Part shown: positions 15,940 through 23,793 of the stretch, piece after piece
How the letters are laid out: every line of letters begins with the position of its first letter
Numbering within the stretch: the stretch's first letter is position 1
Origin: Akkermansiaceae bacterium
Lineage (GTDB): Bacteria > Verrucomicrobiota > Verrucomicrobiia > Verrucomicrobiales > Akkermansiaceae
Length of the DNA: 40,131 nucleotides
Direction: 5' to 3'
Assembly (NCBI GenBank): GCA_025363295.1
Contig: JANYEC010000002.1
Coordinates: 1 to 40,131 of the forward strand
Translations under genes and position numbers: made by a program
The notes under the pieces: model-generated
The model's input: only the letters and a program-made list of their open reading frames with translations
Told to the model about the DNA's origin: nothing
Databases searched by the model: none

Positions 15940-17397
15940 ATGCACCTCGTTTTCTTAAATCAATACTACCCGCCGGATGCCGCGCCCACGGGAGTTATGT
16001 TAGACTCCGTCGTGCGGCACCTCGCAGACGAGGGGCATGAAGTGACGGTACTCTGTGCGCCGGGGGGTTATGCAAGTGCGGATCGTAACATTGAGCCACC
16101 AGAGTCCGGAGCCCAGACGGAGCGCGGAATTTATTCCGCTTCTTCGTCTCAAACCTCCACTCTCAATCATCCACACATTCACATTGTTCGGATTCCTGCG
16201 ACGCAGTTCGGGCGGAGTTCGGCCATTCACAAGCTCATCGATTATGCGTCTTTCTATCTGATGGTCGCATGGAAACTGGCCACGCTCCGTCCCGACCCGG
16301 ACCGAGTCGTGGCACTGACAACGCCGCCCTATCTATCTGTCCTCGCCCGGCTGATTTCAAAGTTCATAGGGGCAGACCACGCACACTGGGTGATGGACCT
16401 TTATCCCGATGTCATGGTCGCGCATGGCATGCTCAAGGACGGAGGATGGGAGCACCGTCTTCTGACTGGCATCGCACGCTGGGGCTTCGGCGGGAAGCGT
16501 TGCGCGACGGTTCTAACACTTGGCCCGGACATGGCAGGACGAGTGGCGAGAGTGATAGGTAGCGGTGTGTCTGCGGCCGTCGCTTCTTCTTCTGACTCTG
16601 AATCTCTTCCTCTTCCCCATCCACCATCAGCGATCAACCATCAACAACCTCTCGTCCAATGGGTTGCTTTGTGGGGAGAGTATAGTGCCAAAATTGTCGA
16701 TGACCCATTGCCCGTCGCTTCCGCATCTATCTCTGGACACTCCACACCCAACACTCCCCTTTCTGCCACCTTCCGCTCCCAACGCGGGTGGCTCGATGAC
16801 GAGCTTATCGTGATGTATTCCGGCAACATGGGTCTAGGTCATCGCTTTGGAGAATTTTTGGAAGCCGCTAAGGTAATTGGACATTCCCGTCGTTCTTTTC
16901 TTCATTCTGACTCTAACGATCCTCAGACATCCCAATCCCCTTCCTTCATCCGCTTCGTGTTTTACGGCGGAGGGAAAAGACGGTTAGAGATAGAAAATTT
17001 TATTTCCCAGCAACCCGATTGCAGGATCGAATTGCACGACTACGCACCCATGGCAGATCTGTCCGCGCACTTGCAGAGTGCCGACTTACATCTAGTCTCG
17101 CTTGATGCTGCATGGTCAGGGACAATGGTGCCGAGCAAGCTGCAAGGCATCTTCGCGGTTGGCAGGCCGGTAATTTTCGTCGGTTCCTCGCAATCGAGTA
17201 TTGGCCGCTGGGTGATCGAGAGTGGTGGTGGTTGGGTGGTGGAGCCGGGAGACGTTTCGGGTTTGTTAGTCGCCCTGAACGAGGCGGGTGATAATGGGGT
17301 CCGGACTGCGCGCGGAGAAGCCGCCGCTGTATTTGCAAAGACCTATTTTGACAAAAAAATCAACGCCGCTCGCGTAGCGGATATTTTAATTGGCTAG
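15940..17397 (+). CDS. GT4 glycosyltransferase (WcaI-like) with low-complexity inserts
   Basis: A 485-residue GT-B glycosyltransferase of the type found in colanic-acid loci (WcaI); relatives are usually near 400-420 residues. The start L-N-Q-Y-Y-P-P-D-A-A-P-T-G (6-18), W-V-M-D-L-Y-P-D-V (150-158), Y-S-G-N-M-G-L-G-H (293-301) and F-Y-G-G-G-K-R (341-347) are all intact. The extra length lies in four Ser/Pro/Thr/His-rich segments at about residues 49-78, 211-237, 252-280 and 315-335, each between conserved blocks and encoded by pyrimidine-rich DNA. The first contains a perfect 16-base palindrome (16124-16139). The frame stays open throughout, so the inserts are tolerated in surface loops. The E-x7-E motif is not obvious, as is usual in this branch. 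Confidence 0.85.
   Translation: MHLVFLNQYYPPDAAPTGVMLDSVVRHLADEGHEVTVLCAPGGYASADRNIEPPESGAQTERGIYSASSSQTSTLNHPHIHIVRIPATQFGRSSAIHKLIDYASFYLMVAWKLATLRPDPDRVVALTTPPYLSVLARLISKFIGADHAHWVMDLYPDVMVAHGMLKDGGWEHRLLTGIARWGFGGKRCATVLTLGPDMAGRVARVIGSGVSAAVASSSDSESLPLPHPPSAINHQQPLVQWVALWGEYSAKIVDDPLPVASASISGHSTPNTPLSATFRSQRGWLDDELIVMYSGNMGLGHRFGEFLEAAKVIGHSRRSFLHSDSNDPQTSQSPSFIRFVFYGGGKRRLEIENFISQQPDCRIELHDYAPMADLSAHLQSADLHLVSLDAAWSGTMVPSKLQGIFAVGRPVIFVGSSQSSIGRWVIESGGGWVVEPGDVSGLLVALNEAGDNGVRTARGEAAAVFAKTYFDKKINAARVADILIG
16124..16139. repeat. Palindrome inside a glycosyltransferase gene
   Basis: The arms GCGGAAT and ATTCCGC are exact complements around TT. With bulges the pairing extends outward to AGAC/GTCT, about 34 bases in all. 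It lies in the first low-complexity insert of the gene, in frame and without a stop. Its form is that of a small mobile palindrome that has entered a coding sequence. Confidence 0.6.
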
Positions 17398-17543
17398 GGC
17401 GTGACCAGCTGTGGCGTGCCGAATTTCCTTTCTTCCGCCGAAAGCTGCTCTTCGGCAGCACTTGATCCGGCTTGTCCGTATCCGACATTTCATTTATTCA
17501 CCCGGCTCCTGTAGCCGTGGGTTCTCCCTCAAATTTTCACTGT

Positions 17544-19418
17544 ATGTATTTGAAGTATCTATTGCCGCCTTTGATTTCACTCGCGCTGTCGCTGGTTCTG
17601 ACGCGGGTGATGTTGGCACTGGCACCGCGTCTTGGCTTGATGGATGAGCCCGGAGAGCGGCGTATCCACGCGAAGCCGATTCCTCGCGCAGGCGGTTTGG
17701 CAATCTGGTTGAGTTTCTTGCTAGTGATGGCAGTCGGACTAGTCACTGGCTTAATCACCAATACGGGGAATCTCTCATGGCATTGGCTTGGTGCATTTTC
17801 GGCGGGCTCTGGTGTTTTGATTGCTGCTGGAATTCTGGACGACCGAAAGGGCTTGTCGCCACTGGTGAAATTGGGAGCCCATTTTCTTGCCCCGACCGTC
17901 TTTTTTCTGATCCATCCGCTGGTCAGTGGATTTTTCCCGGAAGGTTGGCCGCGTGGCTTTGATTTCGTGATGTTCGTGATCTGGTCGGTTGTCCTGATCA
18001 ATGCGTTCAATCTCATCGACGGCTTGGACGGTCTCTGCGGTGGTTTGGCCGCGCTCGCGACTGCTGCCTTAGGCTTGCTCTGCCTCGTGCATGATCGCAT
18101 GGACTCGGCGGTCCTGTTATTTGTAATGGGCGGCGCGATCTTGGGCTTTTTGAAATATAACGTAAATCCTGCGCGGATTTTCCTAGGCGATGCAGGATCA
18201 ATGCTCATGGGGTTTTTCCTCGCAACGGCCGCAACAGATGCAGTGGGGCGTAAGGCGGTGGTCGGAATTATCCTATTACCCATCGCGGTGGCCGGTGTGC
18301 CGCTGCTAGACGTGCTGCTTGCGATCTGGCGGCGCGGTGCGCGACGGCGTATCGCGCAGTTGCGGGGGGAAACGGTCACGGGCGGAATCTTCGACGCCGA
18401 CAGCGATCATTTACATCATCGGCTCTTAAGCGCGGGAGACTCTCAACACAAGGTGGCGGTGACCTTGCAAGTAATCTCGACGGTGTTAGCGATTCTGGCG
18501 TTCTTACCGCTGTTTTTTGGCAATCAACTAATCGGTTTGTCTTTAGTGGGCTTCCTGATCGTGGCCATGTTAGGCGTGAGGAATTTGATGCGGGTGGAAA
18601 TGGAGCACACGGGGAGCGTGATCCACCTCGCGATTAAATTGCCAGGGCACCGGCGGCGGGTCGCTGCCGTTTTGTTTTTTTACGATCTGCTAGTATTGGC
18701 AGGCGCGGGTGCGGTGGCAGTGCTCATGGAGACTAACATGTTGGTGCGCGGCGCGGATCCGGTGCAGTTGTCGAAATTCGTGATGATTTTTGTGATTATT
18801 GGCAGCTTAGTCCTGCTCGTGACAAGAGTGCATCAAAGACTCTGGGTGCGAGCGACCATGCGTGACATCATCTCCCTTCAATTTGCAATCATGTTAGCGG
18901 CCTTTGCCACGTTCACCGTGTTCAGTTTGATCTACTCCTCCTTGGAGTGGAGTGCACTCAGGCTTGCGCTGATTGCATTCGTTTTTGCCTGCGGTGGTGT
19001 GTGTCTGCCACGAGTGGCCCTAGAATTATTTCGAGAACTTGCGTTAGAGGCTAGAAATCGTAGCCCCTTGCGGAATCTGGTAGCGGGGGACTATGGGCCG
19101 GTAGTCATTCTTGGAGCGGGTGACTTGGGAACGCTTTTCGTCGAACATCTTAAATCCACTGCAAGCGATTACTATCAGAAAATGCGGGTCTTGGGTTTCA
19201 TCGATGAGGCAGAGGTCAAACATGGCAGACAACTCAGGGCCTTCCGTATTCTGGGCGGACTCTCGATCGTCCCAAGGTTGGTGGAGGAAGAAGGATTGAA
19301 GGGCGTCGTTCTCGCGATTACGCACCCGACCCAGGAAACCCTTGCTCAACTCGACTCGCTGTCTGACAAGTATGATTTAAAAATCTATCGGTGGAGGGCT
19401 GATCTTGGCGAAGTGTGA
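17544..19418 (+). CDS. WecA-like phosphoglycosyl transferase fused to CapD-type N-terminal domain
   Basis: A 624-residue two-part protein. Residues 1-350 are a MraY/WecA-family polyprenyl-phosphate N-acetylhexosamine-1-phosphate transferase. It has L-D-D-R-K at 98-102, N-A-F-N-L-I-D-G-L-D-G-L at 153-164, F-L-G-D-A-G-S at 213-219 and the His-rich D-H-L-H-H-R at 288-293. Such enzymes start lipid-linked glycans at the inner face of the membrane. Residues about 375-624 resemble the N-terminal half of CapD/FlaA1-type proteins: four helices (375-395, 410-430, 443-463, 470-490) and a Rossmann domain with G-A-G-D-L-G at 524-529. The second catalytic epimerase/dehydratase domain is absent. I use the ATG at 17544, which starts directly at the first membrane helix; a TTG at 17472 would add 24 polar residues. 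An exosortase gene follows after 60 bases. Confidence 0.87.
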   Translation: MYLKYLLPPLISLALSLVLTRVMLALAPRLGLMDEPGERRIHAKPIPRAGGLAIWLSFLLVMAVGLVTGLITNTGNLSWHWLGAFSAGSGVLIAAGILDDRKGLSPLVKLGAHFLAPTVFFLIHPLVSGFFPEGWPRGFDFVMFVIWSVVLINAFNLIDGLDGLCGGLAALATAALGLLCLVHDRMDSAVLLFVMGGAILGFLKYNVNPARIFLGDAGSMLMGFFLATAATDAVGRKAVVGIILLPIAVAGVPLLDVLLAIWRRGARRRIAQLRGETVTGGIFDADSDHLHHRLLSAGDSQHKVAVTLQVISTVLAILAFLPLFFGNQLIGLSLVGFLIVAMLGVRNLMRVEMEHTGSVIHLAIKLPGHRRRVAAVLFFYDLLVLAGAGAVAVLMETNMLVRGADPVQLSKFVMIFVIIGSLVLLVTRVHQRLWVRATMRDIISLQFAIMLAAFATFTVFSLIYSSLEWSALRLALIAFVFACGGVCLPRVALELFRELALEARNRSPLRNLVAGDYGPVVILGAGDLGTLFVEHLKSTASDYYQKMRVLGFIDEAEVKHGRQLRAFRILGGLSIVPRLVEEEGLKGVVLAITHPTQETLAQLDSLSDKYDLKIYRWRADLGEV

Positions 19419-19478
19419 TCATATCTAACGGATAACGCGTGATCCGCCACCGTCTCTCGCTCTTTCTTTCATTGTCCG

Positions 19479-20348
19479 ATGACCTCTTCACCCTCCGCGC
19501 GTGAGCTGCCTTTGGTGGTCTTTGCTGCCTTATGGATCCCGGCGATGATCGCTGCGTCCTATGAATGGGGCCACGGTGAGTATTATAATTACGGTTGGTT
19601 TGTGCCGCCAGCGGCCGTTTGGTTGTCCATTCGCCGCTGGAGGGAGCTATCATCGCCAGTAGCAGCACTCTCGCACTGGCTTTGGCTTGCACTCCTGTTA
19701 TTGATTCCTTGGTTCACAGGACTGCGGATTTTGGGATACGCAGATCCCATGTGGAGGTTGCCGATAGGTCTGCTAGGACTAACGGCGGTGGTAACTGGAC
19801 ACGTATGGATCGCCTTGATACATGGTTGGCGCGTATCGGCGGGCTTCTTGTGGATCACCTTGCTGCTTCTATCAGCACTGCCATGGCCTAGCGTGATGGA
19901 AGCCGGTATCGTTCATACATTTACAAAAAACGTCGTCACGGTAGTTTCCGAAATTTTCCATGTGATCGGTAAACCAGTAGAGGTGCTAGGCGATCGACTG
20001 CAACTTTATAGTCTGGCGGTAGAGGTGACTGACGGCTGCAGTGGAGTGCGTTCATTTCAAAGTTTTGTGATGGCGACTTGGTTTTTTGCGGAGCTTCAGC
20101 GGCTGCATGTGGTGCGGACAATGGTTCTTTTAGTATGCGCCTGTGCGGTGGCATTCACGGTCAACATCGCGCGCGCCTACACTTTGGCAGAAATTCGTTT
20201 CGTTAAAGGGGAGGATGCGTTCCATCACGCCCACGATCCGCTTGGACTGCTGGCCTTTTTCGTAAGCGGGCTTCTCTTTTTCTGGATTTCCGGTATGCTC
20301 TCAGAAGTGTCTCATCGGAAAATAGTGAAAACCTTACAAAAGCGGTGA
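19479..20348 (+). CDS. Exosortase / archaeosortase family transpeptidase
   Basis: A 289-residue membrane protein with about eight helices. The exosortase catalytic triad is present: Cys187 in D-G-C-S-G-V-R-S, Arg232 in N-I-A-R-A-Y and His252 in H-A-H-D-P-L-G. Exosortases cleave and transfer proteins with a C-terminal PEP-CTERM-like signal to the envelope, and their genes usually accompany exopolysaccharide loci, as here. The sequence ends soon after the last helix, with no fused EpsI domain. The subtype cannot be assigned by eye. No protein with a PEP-CTERM-type tail is encoded in this window, so the substrates must lie elsewhere. A membrane-anchored protein of unknown function starts 25 bases downstream. 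Confidence 0.92.
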   Translation: MTSSPSARELPLVVFAALWIPAMIAASYEWGHGEYYNYGWFVPPAAVWLSIRRWRELSSPVAALSHWLWLALLLLIPWFTGLRILGYADPMWRLPIGLLGLTAVVTGHVWIALIHGWRVSAGFLWITLLLLSALPWPSVMEAGIVHTFTKNVVTVVSEIFHVIGKPVEVLGDRLQLYSLAVEVTDGCSGVRSFQSFVMATWFFAELQRLHVVRTMVLLVCACAVAFTVNIARAYTLAEIRFVKGEDAFHHAHDPLGLLAFFVSGLLFFWISGMLSEVSHRKIVKTLQKR

Positions 20349-20373
20349 TCGCCGTGCTTTGATTCTAATTTTA

Positions 20374-22110
20374 ATGATTCGTAATTTACTCAATACCGCT
20401 TGGGACCGCTGGGCAAATCTGCATCCGTTCATCCGTTCCATCGTGCTTGCCAGCATTGTCGCGCTTGGAGGATTTGTGTTTGTGAAGCCCACTTACAGGG
20501 TATTCAAAAAATGGCGACTTGAGAAAAATCTCATCAGTGCCGAAAAAGCCGTGAAGGAAGTGCGCATGGATGACGCGCGTGATCTTTCACTCACGGTGCT
20601 CCGGTCCGGCGATCCGCGCATCGAGGCATTTCGGATTCTCGAAAAATCGACTGCTTCCCTGCGCGACCCTATGCATGGCGACATCGCTCGCGCGTTGATG
20701 ACCCACCCAGAGGGATCGGATGCAGACCGGTTGAACGGCTTTCGCGGGATGGCATCCGATGTGCCGCTGGGTTTGTTAGGTCAGGCTTGGGCCAGTCTCC
20801 CAGAAAAGTTCCGGCGGGATCCTGGGTTTGCGACGGTGTTTGCGAATCGTTTGATTGCCGGGAAACGTCTCAGTGAGGCTGCGTCCGTACTGCTCGCGGT
20901 GCCCGAGTCGGCGCGGTCAGAGGGGGCGAACCAAAGTTTGGTCCGGGTTCTGATAGGCAGTGGGAAGAAGGAAGGTTACGATGAGGCCCAGCGCTGGATT
21001 GCTGCGAAGTGGCCAAGCAGCTCAAGCGGTGTTGCTGAGTGGTTGGATGTCTTTGAACAAATCCCGGTGCCTAGCCTACGACCCGATTTGTTAGGCATCT
21101 TACGTAGGGCCTTGGAAGACCCCGGTGCAGCGGACCCCGCTCGCTATGCCTTGGCGATCGCGCGGCTTGACTATGTGGCCAATCTCTCTGGTCGCGCCGG
21201 CGTCATAGAGAATGCCGTCAGCCGCTGGAAAGATGATGGTCCTGTTGAGCTCGCGAAATTCCTACGCGACCTAGGCACCTACCGCTTGCTAATCGAAACA
21301 TTCCCCATCAAGCGGGTGAGCGATCATCCCGGACTAATGCCATATTTGTTAGAAGCGCTGGAAAATTCTGGACGGTGGGATCAGGTAAAGATCCTGCTAG
21401 ATGAAAATGGCCAAGCCCTAACTAAAACGGAATTGCTCGCTCATCGCGCACTCAGGGGGGCCAAGACCGGCGACTCCGCGGAGCGGGTCCAGCAATGGGG
21501 TGCGGCCATGGGAGAAGCAAAATCAGGGACGACACCGAATGCTTACCTAATCCTTCATCAAATCGCAGAAACCGCCGGCATGGAAGTCGAGGCACAGGAG
21601 GCGATGTTAGAGGCGATCCGCTCCGGCCGCGGACCCCTTCCGCTTTATACTGATCTCAAGCCCGTGCTCAATTTTCTTGCCAATCAAGGACGCGAAAATG
21701 AATTGATGCAAGTTTGCGCCATTTATCTTCCATTCGAGCCGGGAAATCCGGTGTTGCTCACTCAATACGCCCATCTCGCCTGCCTTAATGGCCTCGCGGA
21801 TCCCAAGGTCATCCTCAAGGCGATAAAGCCAATGGCGGATGCATTTCCTGATGCATTACCGATCCAATGTGTGCTCGCCACCACCTACCTGAGCGATGGC
21901 CAGTTCAGCGCTGCCGCCGCAACCCTTGATCGACTGAAACTCGATCCTAACAAGCTTTCGCCAGGCTATCGCGCGGCATTTCTAACCACTCAGGTGCTCA
22001 ACAAGCGAATGGCCAAGGACGATCCACAAATCGTCAATTTCCCCTGGAGATCTCTGCTTCCCTCGGAACGGAGAAAATTTGGCGAATGGATCAAGTCAGT
22101 GAAGCCATAG
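20374..22110 (+). CDS. Membrane-anchored helical-repeat protein next to exosortase
   Basis: A 578-residue protein that I do not recognise as a named family. One transmembrane helix (about 20-40) is followed by a long alpha-helical domain with regular Ala/Leu spacing and helix pairs that look like tetratricopeptide-type repeats, especially 60-130 and 440-560. No enzymatic motif is visible. I use the ATG at 20374; a TTG at 20359 would add five residues. With the exosortase ending 25 bases earlier, it is probably in the same operon. TPR proteins are common in exosortase/polysaccharide loci, where they are thought to scaffold the machinery. A periplasmic scaffold or chain-length factor is a reasonable guess. 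Confidence 0.6.
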   Translation: MIRNLLNTAWDRWANLHPFIRSIVLASIVALGGFVFVKPTYRVFKKWRLEKNLISAEKAVKEVRMDDARDLSLTVLRSGDPRIEAFRILEKSTASLRDPMHGDIARALMTHPEGSDADRLNGFRGMASDVPLGLLGQAWASLPEKFRRDPGFATVFANRLIAGKRLSEAASVLLAVPESARSEGANQSLVRVLIGSGKKEGYDEAQRWIAAKWPSSSSGVAEWLDVFEQIPVPSLRPDLLGILRRALEDPGAADPARYALAIARLDYVANLSGRAGVIENAVSRWKDDGPVELAKFLRDLGTYRLLIETFPIKRVSDHPGLMPYLLEALENSGRWDQVKILLDENGQALTKTELLAHRALRGAKTGDSAERVQQWGAAMGEAKSGTTPNAYLILHQIAETAGMEVEAQEAMLEAIRSGRGPLPLYTDLKPVLNFLANQGRENELMQVCAIYLPFEPGNPVLLTQYAHLACLNGLADPKVILKAIKPMADAFPDALPIQCVLATTYLSDGQFSAAAATLDRLKLDPNKLSPGYRAAFLTTQVLNKRMAKDDPQIVNFPWRSLLPSERRKFGEWIKSVKP

Positions 22111-22129
22111 GTGCTCGACTGTTAGATTT

Positions 22130-22145
22130 TGTGCTATTCAGCACA
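22130..22145. terminator. Hairpin closing the polysaccharide locus
   Basis: TGTGCT and AGCACA pair perfectly around ATTC. On the plus strand the stem is followed by TTGTTCT, a weak T-run. It lies 20 bases after the last gene of the locus and at the 3' end of the opposing ada remnant, whose stop codon overlaps the loop. It may work in both directions, but the short stem makes it a tentative call. Confidence 0.4.
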
Positions 22146-22545
22146 TTGTTCTATGCTCAATGATAAATTTTTCAAATCTACTCATCGCGGCGGTCTTAGC
22201 CAAGGCATCGAGGCGGGGAATCACCTCCTCGCGCTCAATTGCCCGACAAGCGGCGGCCACCTTCGTCGCATATTCTTGGACTGAGGCCTGACCATTCGGC
22301 TGATAGCGTTTGCAGGGGCGAAAACCCGCCGCCTCCGCCGCCTCGCAAGAGTCGTGAAACGCGACATTCTTTCGCAAAGCCAGCCGTGCCGCACACGCCG
22401 GGCGGCAATAGACTCCGGTGGTCTTCACCGAATAATGAAACACTCCATCGGCCTGTGGATCGCGCTGGGTTACCGCCAGCCAGTGCCATTCGTCGCTGTC
22501 GTAGGTAGTGGCTTCTGGCTGGGTAGGTTGGGATGTCACGTTCAT
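22138..22545 (-). pseudogene. ada: Truncated ada: methylphosphotriester-repair domain only
   Basis: A 135-residue frame matching the N-terminal domain of Ada, the methyl-accepting DNA repair activator. It has T-T-G-V-Y-C-R-P-A-C (42-51), then E-A-A-G-F-R-P-C-K-R (71-80). Three of the four zinc-binding Cys are present (47, 51, 78), but the fourth is Tyr81. The methyl-accepting Cys47 is kept. Ada continues with an AraC-type helix-turn-helix and a methyltransferase domain; here the frame runs into the first helix (L-D-A-L-A-K-T-A-A-M-S) and stops after E-H-R-T-M-C. The start is the ATG at 22545; the open frame further upstream looks non-coding. A lost zinc ligand and lost DNA-binding and methyltransferase parts make this a decayed gene rather than a variant. 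Confidence 0.8.
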
Positions 22546-22830
22546 GGTGGGATTGTCCTGCAACATAACAGGCGCACAGAGAATAAAACTCTGTTTCTTG
22601 ATTTTGCATTCGGCAATGCCGGACGCGGTCCCACACCAGTTCCGCACCCAATCCTTGATATCAGCTAGATTAGGCCCCTTCATTCTGGCACAGGGAAACT
22701 CGCCTGATGTGCACCCCCGTCTCCCGGATATTCCTTGTCTAATCAACGGGTTCTGACAGCTTCAACAAAGACAGCCGTTGTCGTACGTTAAGTCCTCAGG
22801 TGCTAGGAATAAAACTGTTGGGCTATAAAT

Positions 22831-23118
22831 TTGAATCTCGCACGACATATCATCAGATTGGCGGCAGTAATTATTGGCGTCTCAAGTCTCTGTTTCGTCG
22901 CATGGGATTGCTTTAACTTCTTCCGCTTCTCCTCTGTCAACGGAGGCATCCTCGTTATACTCGGGGTATTGTTACCTGCTGCAATTTTACTTCTAATCAC
23001 TTGGCGTAAGAAGATCTTTGAGTGGACCCATACCGTTGCTATTTTATTCGCAGTTTGCACGGGATTGGCTACGGCGGATTATTGTTGGCATTGTTTGTTT
23101 TTGTCGACGCAACGCTAA
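22831..23118 (+). CDS. Possible small membrane protein, unknown
   Basis: A 95-residue frame from a TTG start, with three hydrophobic stretches (about 8-29, 37-57 and 67-86). It resembles no family I know. The region from 22546 to 23339 otherwise holds no gene, so this is the only candidate there. The start codon is weak, no ribosome site is seen and it sits next to a decayed gene, so it may be a remnant or chance frame. Confidence 0.3.
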   Translation: MNLARHIIRLAAVIIGVSSLCFVAWDCFNFFRFSSVNGGILVILGVLLPAAILLLITWRKKIFEWTHTVAILFAVCTGLATADYCWHCLFLSTQR

Positions 23119-23339
23119 CAAAACCCGCTCCTCCGTCCTAAAATATTCCTTAGGTGTTACAAACCGCCGAAGAAAAAATCAGCAGACTGAGCTATTGCTA
23201 AAATAATTTCACCACGTCAATGGAGTGAGTTTACCTGTCTCCTCTGCGAAATAAATTCCCGTATGATCTAACCGATCTTGTTCCCAATTCTCTCGGTGCC
23301 AATGGGACGTCATTCCGGTGACATCCTCCGAGTTCCTGA

Positions 23340-23693
23340 TCAATCCTCTAGCGGCGCTTTCGGCAGCTTGTCCACTTCTTCCAACAGATTGACGATGCTC
23401 ACACCGCGCACGGCTGAGGAGTCGTGGCAGAAGCGTAGAACGGGCGTGGACTTGAGGACCACGCGTTTCATGACCTTAGATTGGATGGAGCCGTGTTCTT
23501 TGTTCAGTTTGCTGATGACGGGTGCTGCATCGCCACCGAGCACACTGGTCCAGACTTTGCCTTCCTTGAGGTCCTGGGTGACTTCAACCTCGCTGATGGT
23601 CACGAGTTTCCCATTCCATTCGTAGTCTTTTTGGACAACGGCACCAATCTCTCGGCGGAGCAATTCATTCACACGATCAAGGCGGCGGGACAT
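23340..23693 (-). CDS. rbfA: Ribosome-binding factor A
   Basis: A 117-residue KH-like protein that assists late maturation of the 30S subunit and 16S rRNA 5' end. The opening M-S-R-R-L-D-R-V-N-E-L-L-R-R-E-I and the later V-S-V-L-G-G plus L-R-F-C-H-D-S-S-A segments are family hallmarks, and the length is normal. It is the last gene of the nusA-infB-rbfA operon. A 100-base gap with a GATCAGT-type inverted repeat separates it from infB. No ribosome-binding site is visible before the ATG. Confidence 0.93.
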   Translation of the reverse strand: MSRRLDRVNELLRREIGAVVQKDYEWNGKLVTISEVEVTQDLKEGKVWTSVLGGDAAPVISKLNKEHGSIQSKVMKRVVLKSTPVLRFCHDSSAVRGVSIVNLLEEVDKLPKAPLED

Positions 23694-23712
23694 GGTAGAA
23701 GAAAGTAAAAAT

Positions 23713-23781
23713 TGATCAGTGATCAGTGATCAGAAAAACAGGATGGAGAATTTCTTCTCTGATCACTGCTAACTGATCACT
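23713..23781. repeat. GATCAGT inverted repeat between infB and rbfA
   Basis: The left arm (23713-23733) is TGATCAG repeated three times. The right arm (23759-23781) contains CTGATCACT twice, split by GCTAA. The arms are complementary over most of their length and enclose 25 bases. As RNA from either strand this would form a long hairpin inside the operon. It may be a dispersed repeat that inserted between two essential genes, or an attenuator or processing site that lowers rbfA expression; there is no T-run to make it a strong terminator. Confidence 0.65.
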
Positions 23782-23793
23782 CGGCACTTTGAA

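Noticed and set aside
17537..18379. A 280-residue minus-strand reading frame opposite the WecA-like gene
   Set aside because: Pro/Arg/Thr-rich shadow of a strongly supported membrane enzyme; no family resemblance.
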